Below, piece by piece: positions 58,017-64,000 of a DNA stretch of 64,000 nt (position 1 is the first letter of the stretch; the number at the start of each line of letters is the position of its first letter). Source of the DNA: Clostridiales bacterium (GTDB taxonomy: Bacteria; Bacillota; Clostridia; Saccharofermentanales; DTU023); assembly GCA_004556455.1 (NCBI GenBank), contig SFGY01000004.1, positions 1 to 64,000 on the forward strand, given 5' to 3'. A program made the position numbers and the translations under genes. The notes under the pieces were generated by a model. The model saw only the letters and a program-made list of their open reading frames with translations, was not told the DNA's origin and did not search any database.

Positions 58017-59273
58017 TTACTCGACAACTTCAATACCTTCCAGAATGTGTTCAAAGGTCGGGGCAGAGCGTTTTTCGGTAAAGGTTTCGCCTTCTTTAAC
58101 GACGATTTCGCCTTTGTTATCCTTCAGAGGTCCGGTGAAAACATCCCAGTCACCTTCAAGGATTTTCTCGCGGGCTTCTTCAATAGCCTTATCGGTACCT
58201 TCGGCAACGATGTCTTCGTTCAGCGGAGAAATGTCGACGGCGCCATCTTTAAGACCCTTGCTCCAGTCCACACGGATGGCTTTGTTCTCAGAGACGCGTT
58301 TTACGGCGTATTCCAGATAGATGGACCAATCCCAGACAGCGGAGGTCAGAGAGGCTTCCGGAGCAGCTTCGCGCATGTCGCTGTTGTAGCCGACGTGGAA
58401 AACGCCATTGGCTTCAGCGGTGGTGGCTGCTGCGGTGGAGTCGCAGTGTTGTCCAATGACGTCGCAGCCCTTGTCGATAAGAGCCTGAGCAACCTGAGCT
58501 TCTTTGGTGGGGTCGTTCCAGGAGTTGGTATACATGACCATCATTTTGACATCAGGATTGACGCTCTTGGCGCCGAGGTAGAAGGCGTCGTAACCTTCAA
58601 TGCACTCTGCAAAAGGCATGGCGCAGACATAACCGATGAGATTGCTTTCGGTTTTCAGGCCGGCGGCGATACCGGAAAGATAGCGTGCCTGGTAGATCAG
58701 ACCAAAATAGTTGTGGACATTTTTCAGTTCACTGTCGGCAGCTTTGAAGCCGGTTGCATGGCAGAACTCAATATTGGGGAAATCCTTAGCAACTTTGAGT
58801 ACGTAATCCTCAAAACCAAAGCTGGTCGCAAAAATAATGTTGCAGCCCTGCTCGGCGAGTTCGCGCACGGCGGTTTCACATTCGGCGCCTTCGGGAATAT
58901 TGAATTTATTGATGACCTGATCTTTTTCAATACCCAGATCCTTCATCATTTTTTCGGTGCCACGGTTGTGGTTATAGGTATAGCCCATATCACTGGGGTC
59001 GGAGACATGGACAAAACCGATTTTGATTTTATCGAGAGGAATTTCCTTGCCGTTGGCACCAGGGCCTTCGGGTTCTTTATCCTCTTCTTTTTCTTCGGAA
59101 TCTTTTTTGTCTTCCTTAGAATCTTCCTTTTTCTCTTCTTCCTTTTCTTCGCTCTGCTCTTTTTCTTCGGCTTTGGTCTCTTTTGTCTCAGCAAAGACAA
59201 AAGAAGGACTCAGCGTAAAGAAAAGGCTGACGACGAGAGCCAGGCACAGGGCCAGGGTAAGTATTCTTTTCAT
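58017..59273 (-). CDS. BMP-family nucleoside/purine-binding protein, non-lipidated
   Basis: A 418-residue exported binding protein. The signal peptide MKRILTLALCLALVVSLFFT ends near FVFA-E with no lipobox cysteine, unlike the first-system protein. A ~50-residue Glu/Lys-rich linker precedes the BMP domain: DKIKIGFVHVSDPSDMGYTYNH, TSFGFEDYVLKVAKDFPN, YQARYLSGIAAGL, GYVCAMPFAECIEGYDAF, and DKGCDVIGQHCDST. This ABC family binds nucleosides or purine-like ligands. ATG 59273 follows GGAGGG by 7 bp; a longer frame to 59327 is not used. First gene of the second importer operon, transcribed divergently from the threonine-synthase-like gene. Confidence 0.93.
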   Translation of the reverse strand: MKRILTLALCLALVVSLFFTLSPSFVFAETKETKAEEKEQSEEKEEEKKEDSKEDKKDSEEKEEDKEPEGPGANGKEIPLDKIKIGFVHVSDPSDMGYTYNHNRGTEKMMKDLGIEKDQVINKFNIPEGAECETAVRELAEQGCNIIFATSFGFEDYVLKVAKDFPNIEFCHATGFKAADSELKNVHNYFGLIYQARYLSGIAAGLKTESNLIGYVCAMPFAECIEGYDAFYLGAKSVNPDVKMMVMYTNSWNDPTKEAQVAQALIDKGCDVIGQHCDSTAAATTAEANGVFHVGYNSDMREAAPEASLTSAVWDWSIYLEYAVKRVSENKAIRVDWSKGLKDGAVDISPLNEDIVAEGTDKAIEEAREKILEGDWDVFTGPLKDNKGEIVVKEGETFTEKRSAPTFEHILEGIEVVE

Positions 59274-59357
59274 GCAATTTCCCTCCTTCATGAAAACAAT
59301 TACTGCCATTATTTTAACAAGTTTCACAGATTTAAGTTTACAAAAGAGGCGGTTTGC

Positions 59358-59386
59358 ATCTTAAAACTTTTGTTGAATATTGACAA
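59358..59386 (-). promoter_or_regulatory. Promoter of the second bmp gene
   Basis: On the minus strand TTGTCA (59386-59381), 17-bp spacer, TAAGAT (59363-59358), 84 bp before the start codon. The 470-bp intergenic region holds no gene. Confidence 0.6.
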
Positions 59387-59649
59387 AGTATTGAAGAGGA
59401 AGCATTATTTTATTAGCAAAAGCATGAAGAGCGGAGACGGCTGTATTGAAACGGACAAAACGTGAAAAGTCCTGTATCTGAGAAGTTTCAGGCCGTAACA
59501 TGTAAGGCCAGTAGTCTGTATCTGATCTTTGGACATTGAAAAGTAAGATGAGATGGCTCGGATTCTGGAGAAAAGTTTACAAAAAGCCGTCGTTCAGAAG
59601 GCAGTGAAAAGAGACAACGGCTAAAATAAATTGAAGCACAGGAAATGGT

Positions 59650-59680
59650 CATAATCCGCTATAATTATGATCATATGAGA
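59650..59680 (+). promoter_or_regulatory. Palindrome-rich promoter region of the PLP-PucR unit
   Basis: TATAAT at 59660-59665 lies within TCATAAT-N8-ATTATGA (59650-59671) and abuts ATGATCAT and TCATATGA palindromes. No good -35 is seen. TCATATGA also occurs inside the palindrome at 37618, so a shared regulator is conceivable; PucR is the obvious candidate. Confidence 0.5.
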
Positions 59681-59744
59681 AATAATTATTAATTAGATTA
59701 GAAATAACAGAAATAAATAAAAATAATGAAGGATGGTCTGGATC

Positions 59745-61007
59745 ATGACAAAAGTTGCACAAAAGATTAAAGGTTATCGCTGTACGCTCTGCGGCAAAGA
59801 ATTTGCTTATGATGGCAAAGACAGGCTGACCTGTCCGGACTGCGGCGAAAAAGGCATACTGGATATTGTTTTTGACTATGCCAGCATAAAAAAGAGACTG
59901 ACCCGCGAAAAGCTGAGCGCCAATCCGAATTTCACCATGTGGCGTTATCATGAACTGCTGCCCGTCGACGGCGAGGATTTTCACGATTTTCTCAGGGATG
60001 GCGGTTCCCCCCTTTATCGCTGCAAGCGTCTGGGAGCTTTGTGGGGAAGCGACGCGCTCTACGTGAAGGACGATGGCATTAACCCAACGGCTTCCCTGAA
60101 AGATCGTGCCAGCGGGGTGGCGGTAGCCCGTGCCAGAGAGCTTGGCTATCACACGATTGCCTGCTCATCCACGGGCAATGCGGCTTCTTCCATGGCGGGC
60201 AACGCGGCACGTCTGGGCCTGCGCGCCGTGATTTTTGTCCCGGAACGGGCTCCTCAGGGAAAACTTTCACAAATGCTCTGTTTTGGTGCGAAGGTCATTT
60301 CCGTAAGAGGCGATTATAAGGCGACCTTTGATCTCTCCAGGGCGGCCATTGATCGCTATGGCTGGTATAACCGCAATGCCGGGATCAATCCTCTGATGAT
60401 AGAAGGCAAGAAAACGGTTGCGCTGGAAATTGCCGAGCAGTTCAATTTTAAGGCTCCGGACTGGGTGGCCTGTTCGGTTGGCGATGGTTGTACCATCGGC
60501 GGTGTTTACAATGGTTTCAGGGATCTTGTCGAGCTTGGATTGCTGGATCGCGTGCCCAAAATTCTGGGGGTTCAGTCCACGGGCTGCTGTCCCTTTGTAG
60601 ACGCAGCTGAGGCTGGACGCGATCTTAAACCTGCAGCTGAAAACACTCTGGCTGATTCTATTTCTGTAGGGGTACCGCGCAATCCTGTTAAGGCGCTCAG
60701 AGCCGTGCGCGAGTCCGGCGGCAGCTGGCTGGCCGTTCCGGACGAAGCGATTCTTAAGGCCATTAAGACTCTGGCCTCAAGAGAAGGTCTCTTTGCTGAA
60801 CCGGCAGCAGCAGCTGCGGCGGCAGGAGCGGAAAAAGCTTTGCGCGAAGGCCTTATACATGCCCACGAGTCCCTGGTGATTATCAACTCCGGCAGTGGCC
60901 TGAAAGATAGTAAAAATGCTTTAAGAGCGGGTGGACAGCCCTTGAGTGCAGATCCGGATCCGGAAAAACTTGATGACCTGGATTTGGGTCAGGCAGGGGA
61001 GCAATAA
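59745..61007 (+). CDS. Threonine synthase-like PLP enzyme
   Basis: A 420-residue fold-type II PLP enzyme. It starts with a zinc-ribbon-like segment (CTLCGKEFAYDGKD, then CPDCGEKG) seen in archaeal-type threonine synthases, then LYRCKRLGALWGSDALYVKDDG, the PLP lysine in NPTASLKDRASGVAVARA, and CSSTGNAASSMAGNAARLGL. C-terminal SGSGLKDSKNALR is also typical. Threonine synthase converts O-phosphohomoserine to threonine, but next to PucR and YgeW it may instead act on a 2,3-diaminopropionate- or serine-like product of purine breakdown (inference). The ATG at 59733 is too close to its GAAGG, so 59745 is used. Its TAA overlaps the pucR ATG (TAATG). Confidence 0.82.
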   Translation: MTKVAQKIKGYRCTLCGKEFAYDGKDRLTCPDCGEKGILDIVFDYASIKKRLTREKLSANPNFTMWRYHELLPVDGEDFHDFLRDGGSPLYRCKRLGALWGSDALYVKDDGINPTASLKDRASGVAVARARELGYHTIACSSTGNAASSMAGNAARLGLRAVIFVPERAPQGKLSQMLCFGAKVISVRGDYKATFDLSRAAIDRYGWYNRNAGINPLMIEGKKTVALEIAEQFNFKAPDWVACSVGDGCTIGGVYNGFRDLVELGLLDRVPKILGVQSTGCCPFVDAAEAGRDLKPAAENTLADSISVGVPRNPVKALRAVRESGGSWLAVPDEAILKAIKTLASREGLFAEPAAAAAAAGAEKALREGLIHAHESLVIINSGSGLKDSKNALRAGGQPLSADPDPEKLDDLDLGQAGEQ

Positions 61008-62716
61008 TGGTGGCTGCGGAAAGTGGAGTTTTAAAAGAACGTCTGAGTGAGCTTGAAACGAAAGTCGGCGGCATCAGTGTCGCCGACTTCGTGGGAAACA
61101 GCACGTTCAAGATCCCGCTGATGGCCGGTGAAAATGGGCTTGATCGCGTTATCAGCCGTGCTAATGTTTATGCTGATGACGACATCCTTGACTGGGTCAG
61201 CCCGGGCGAATTTCTGATCATGACCGAGCTGAATGCCAGGGGATGGAAGCGCAGGGAATGGGAAGCTTTTGCCAGCCGGGGAAATGAGCTTGGCCTGAGT
61301 GCTATTGGGCTGAAATATAACTCGGAAAATCCGAAGATCCCGCTTTATCTCAGACAGATCATGGATCGACTCAATTTTCCTCTTTTTATTATCCCGGCAG
61401 AAGTTCCTGTAGCCGACGTAGCGGCTGAAATTTTCCGCCAGATTTTTGCGCATCAACGGGAAATCCTGCAGCGGCATGAAAAGCTGAACTGCGCCTTGCA
61501 AAACTGCAATCTGGAAAGAAGGGGCGTGAGCGGGCTTCTCGATATTATGGAAGAGAGCCTCAAACTTCCGCTGGCTTTCCTTGCCACGGATTATCGTGAG
61601 CCTGAGTTGCGCAGCGGCGGGCGCAAGGTGGATGAAAGCCTGCTGCTTCAGGATGCCCTTGCAGAACTGTCGGAGCATGGAAGCCCGGCACTGCCCAGGA
61701 GTGTTGAAGTCAGAATCGGCAATAACCGGGCATGGAGGCTTTCGGTGCCGGTGCTCATCCAGAATCAAAGTTACGGCACGCTTTTCTGCTGGAGTTTCTG
61801 GAACCGGCAGGATATGCTTGTTCTTTCGGTCATGGAGGCTGTCGCTTCTAATCTTGCTCTGGCCATGATTCAGGAATATGCCGTGCGTGAGGTGGAAATC
61901 AAGCACAGTTCAGAGATTATCGAAGAGCTGCTGAGTGATGACCGACCCAGCGCGGCAGTGGATCGGGCGGCTGTTCTCAAACTCCGGCCGAATGATGATT
62001 TCTGTGTGATTCTTCTGAAACTCGAGCAGGTCGGCGAGACCCCTGAAAGTTTTGACTTTTACCGCTATATCACGACAGCCATTCCCTGGATTAAAGATGT
62101 CATGGAAGCCCATCATCTGCAGGGACTCCTCGGCCAGCGTCAGGGTTACATGGAGGTGATCCTCTCCCGCAATGGTGAAAAAGACGACGTGATTCTGGAG
62201 AAACGGCTTTTATCTTTTGTGCAGGAACTCATTCTTTCGCTTTCTGCCCGTCTGCCCAGCAGTAAGCTCAGGTTGCGTTCCGGCGTAGGACGCTTTCACC
62301 GTGGCCTTGAGAATCTGCGGAAAAGCTATGCTGAAGCAGAAAGTTCAGTGCAGATCGGTCCCAGGCTGATGAACGATGACATTATTGTTTTCGATCAGCT
62401 GGGTATTTTTAAAATCCTTATTCAGAAAAATATCTATGAGGAAATAGAACGCTTCTATCACGAGACCCTGGATCCATTGCTCCAGTATGATGCGAAGAAG
62501 GGGACTGAGCTGATACGTACCCTTGACGCTTATTTCGAAAATAACAGTAACATCAACCGAACGTCGGAAGTTCTTTTTACGCACTATAATACGGTGCTTT
62601 ACCGTATGGAGCGCATACGGGAGATTACCGGCATGGATTTGAACAATCCCAACGACAGACTAAACCTTGAACTGGCCTTGAAGGTTCGGAAAATTTATGT
62701 GGAAACTGCAGAATAA
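61007..62716 (+). CDS. pucR: PucR-family purine catabolism regulator
   Basis: A 569-residue transcription factor. The N-terminal PucR domain (residues 25-140) reads SVADFVGNSTFKIPLMAGENGL, VISRANVYADDDILDWVSPGE and GWKRREWEAFASRGNELGLSA. A GAF-like middle follows, and the C-terminal helix-turn-helix (about 505-560) has LIRTLDAYFENNSNINRTSE followed by VLFTHYNTVLYRMERIREITGMDL, as in PucR of Bacillus. It senses purine supply or degradation intermediates and activates catabolic genes. It shares TAATG with the preceding PLP gene, so the two are one operon. It sits between the importer operon and ygeW, both likely targets. Confidence 0.93.
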   Translation: MVAAESGVLKERLSELETKVGGISVADFVGNSTFKIPLMAGENGLDRVISRANVYADDDILDWVSPGEFLIMTELNARGWKRREWEAFASRGNELGLSAIGLKYNSENPKIPLYLRQIMDRLNFPLFIIPAEVPVADVAAEIFRQIFAHQREILQRHEKLNCALQNCNLERRGVSGLLDIMEESLKLPLAFLATDYREPELRSGGRKVDESLLLQDALAELSEHGSPALPRSVEVRIGNNRAWRLSVPVLIQNQSYGTLFCWSFWNRQDMLVLSVMEAVASNLALAMIQEYAVREVEIKHSSEIIEELLSDDRPSAAVDRAAVLKLRPNDDFCVILLKLEQVGETPESFDFYRYITTAIPWIKDVMEAHHLQGLLGQRQGYMEVILSRNGEKDDVILEKRLLSFVQELILSLSARLPSSKLRLRSGVGRFHRGLENLRKSYAEAESSVQIGPRLMNDDIIVFDQLGIFKILIQKNIYEEIERFYHETLDPLLQYDAKKGTELIRTLDAYFENNSNINRTSEVLFTHYNTVLYRMERIREITGMDLNNPNDRLNLELALKVRKIYVETAE

Positions 62717-62760
62717 GGTGCATTTGCATGTTTTTCCGGATAATTTAGTTTTTTTATTTA

Positions 62761-62776
62761 TTGTGATATTTCACAA
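62761..62776 (+). promoter_or_regulatory. TTGTGA-N4-TCACAA palindrome before ygeW
   Basis: A perfect 6-bp inverted repeat, TTGTGATATTTCACAA, 155 bp before the ygeW-like start. It looks like a CRP/FNR-type half-site pair with a shortened spacer. No clear -35/-10 pair follows. The 215-bp gap holds no gene; an ATCCTTTT/AAAAGGAT pair at about 62823-62850 may be a weak terminator of pucR. Confidence 0.45.
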
Positions 62777-62931
62777 GGAATTGTCCTCTTAGCTTTGCTA
62801 AACTCATGAAGTAATAGATTTTATCCTTTTTTTCATAAATAAAAGGATTGAAAAACAAAATTGCGGAAATTTGGATCCGCTGGGATGGGGCAGAAGGCTC
62901 TGTCTCATGAAGCCTGTATGGAGGTATTTTT

Positions 62932-64000
62932 ATGGATTTCAAGGAGATTTGCCGGCGGCTCAGCCAATTGCCAACCGAAGGCCTGTATCAGAATGATTTT
63001 TTCCTGACCTGGGACAAGAGTCTGGAAGAACTTGAGGCCATCGACCAGGTGGCGGATGCTATGCGTGCTTTAAGAGAAGCGAATAAAAGTTGCCGCATCT
63101 TTGACTCCGGCCTGGGTATTTCTCTCTTCCGCGACAATTCAACGAGAACACGTTTCTCCTACGCTTCCGCCTGCAATCTGCTGGGTCTGGAGGTACAGGA
63201 TCTGGACGAGAAGAAATCGCAGCTCTCCCACGGCGAAACGGTTCGTGAAACAGCCAACATGATTTCTTTTATGGCGGATGTCATTGGAATCCGCGACGAT
63301 ATGTATATCGGTAAAGGCCACACATACCAGAAGAATGTCGCGGCTTATGTGCAGGAAGGCTATGAGGACGGCATTCTGGAACAACGTCCCACACTGGTGA
63401 ACCTGCAGTGCGACATTGACCACCCGACGCAGATTATGGCGGATACCCTGCACGTGATGCACACTTTCGGCGGAGCAGAAGCTCTCAAAGGCAAAAAAAT
63501 TGCGATGACATGGGCGTATTCACCCTCCTACGGCAAGCCTCTTTCTGTACCCCAGGGCGCAGTGGGACTGCTGACCCGTTATGGCGCGGATGTGAGCCTG
63601 GCTTATCCCGAAGGCTATGACATCATGGAAGATGTGCTGGAATTGGGCAAAAAACAGGCTAAAGCCTCTGGCGGCAGTCTTACGGTCACGCATTCGATGG
63701 AAGAAGCTTTTGCCGATGCCGATGTGGTCTATCCCAAGAGCTGGGCTCCCTTCGCGGCGATGGAAGAGCGCACTGAACTATATGCCCAGGGCGATCAGAA
63801 GGGCATTGATGAACTGGAACAGCGCCTGCTGGCCAACAATGCCAAATTTAAAAACTGGACCTGCTCCGAAGAGATGATGAAAAAGACCAAAGATGGCAAG
63901 GCTCTCTATCTGCACTGCCTGCCCGCTGACATCAGCGGCGTGAGCTGTGCCGAAGGCGAGGTCGATGCCTCTGTCTTTGATCGTTACCGTGTGCCTCTGT
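62932..64000 (+). CDS. ygeW: YgeW-like knotted carbamoyltransferase (runs off the window end)
   Basis: The first 356 codons of a carbamoyltransferase. The carbamoyl-phosphate loop is DNSTRTRFSYASACN near residue 68, HPTQ appears in DHPTQIMADTL near 165, and HCLPAD near 325 completes the active site. The opening FKEICRRLSQLPTEGLYQNDFFLTW, the overall spacing, and purine neighbours point to YgeW, a paralogue of aspartate/ornithine carbamoyltransferase encoded in purine and urate degradation clusters. ATG 62932 lies 7 bp after GGAGG. Family length is about 395 residues, so some 40 C-terminal residues lie beyond the window. Its exact substrate is unproven in the family. Confidence 0.92.
   Translation, partial: MDFKEICRRLSQLPTEGLYQNDFFLTWDKSLEELEAIDQVADAMRALREANKSCRIFDSGLGISLFRDNSTRTRFSYASACNLLGLEVQDLDEKKSQLSHGETVRETANMISFMADVIGIRDDMYIGKGHTYQKNVAAYVQEGYEDGILEQRPTLVNLQCDIDHPTQIMADTLHVMHTFGGAEALKGKKIAMTWAYSPSYGKPLSVPQGAVGLLTRYGADVSLAYPEGYDIMEDVLELGKKQAKASGGSLTVTHSMEEAFADADVVYPKSWAPFAAMEERTELYAQGDQKGIDELEQRLLANNAKFKNWTCSEEMMKKTKDGKALYLHCLPADISGVSCAEGEVDASVFDRYRVPL

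Noticed and set aside
58002..59465. 487-codon open frame antisense to the second bmp gene
   Set aside because: Created by the Glu/Lys-rich codons of bmp read backwards (long Phe/Leu runs); no protein family features.

Overview
The window looks like a chromosomal segment of an anaerobic Bacillota (Firmicutes) bacterium of middling GC content. The evidence is a textbook CtsR box on clpB, BMP-type nucleoside ABC importers, a PucR regulator, selenium-dependent molybdenum hydroxylase genes (yqeB, yqeC, a MocA-like protein) and NSS and MATE transporters. Genus cannot be fixed from the sequence alone. The window opens inside a 5S rRNA followed by tRNA-Asn and closes inside a ygeW-like gene.

Region 1 (0.2-5.1 kb) is an arsenic island downstream of tRNA-Asn: a decayed alkylation-repair gene tail, arsR, a separate promoter with two inverted repeats, arsD, a small cysteine-rich protein, arsA, acr3 and a 39-codon stump of arsC. 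Its base composition looks more AT-rich than what follows. Region 2 (5.2-20.5 kb) is housekeeping and accessory: a DUF4143-type ATPase remnant, two MATE exporters, an NSS symporter, a TetR regulator with a twin-operator promoter, a DUF2871 membrane protein, glutamate dehydrogenase, HutD, a DUF1461 protein, ClpB, a DtxR-like regulator and galactokinase.

Region 3 (20.8-36.1 kb) and region 5 (51.0-64.0 kb) together form a large purine salvage and catabolism locus. Region 3 has a BMP nucleoside/purine importer ending in mutY, a three-subunit xanthine dehydrogenase, a MocA-like nucleotidyltransferase, a one-chain Se-dependent xanthine dehydrogenase and yqeC. Region 5 has yqeB, a fold-type II PLP enzyme, a second complete BMP importer, a threonine-synthase-like PLP enzyme, PucR and the YgeW carbamoyltransferase. 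The inferred flow is: purines enter by two importers, are oxidised by two molybdenum hydroxylases whose cofactor is matured by the MocA-like protein, YqeB and YqeC, and the ring-opened products are handled by PLP and carbamoyltransferase enzymes under PucR control.

Region 4 (36.1-51.0 kb) separates these blocks. It has an orphan PF01497-like binding protein, a repeat-containing secreted protein, and an Ftr1-P19 type iron uptake cluster (ftr1, p19, DUF2318, two FtsX permeases, ATPase, FMN-binding lipoprotein, DUF4418, and an unusual permease-ATPase fusion). The iron cluster lies between two ~71 bp direct repeats, one being the 3' end of yqeB and the other a fragment of it, so it looks like a segment added beside yqeB.

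A recurrent oddity is short tandem DNA duplication (15-50 bp units) in leaders and coding regions across the window. Another is Lys/Glu-rich low-complexity linkers in several exported proteins.
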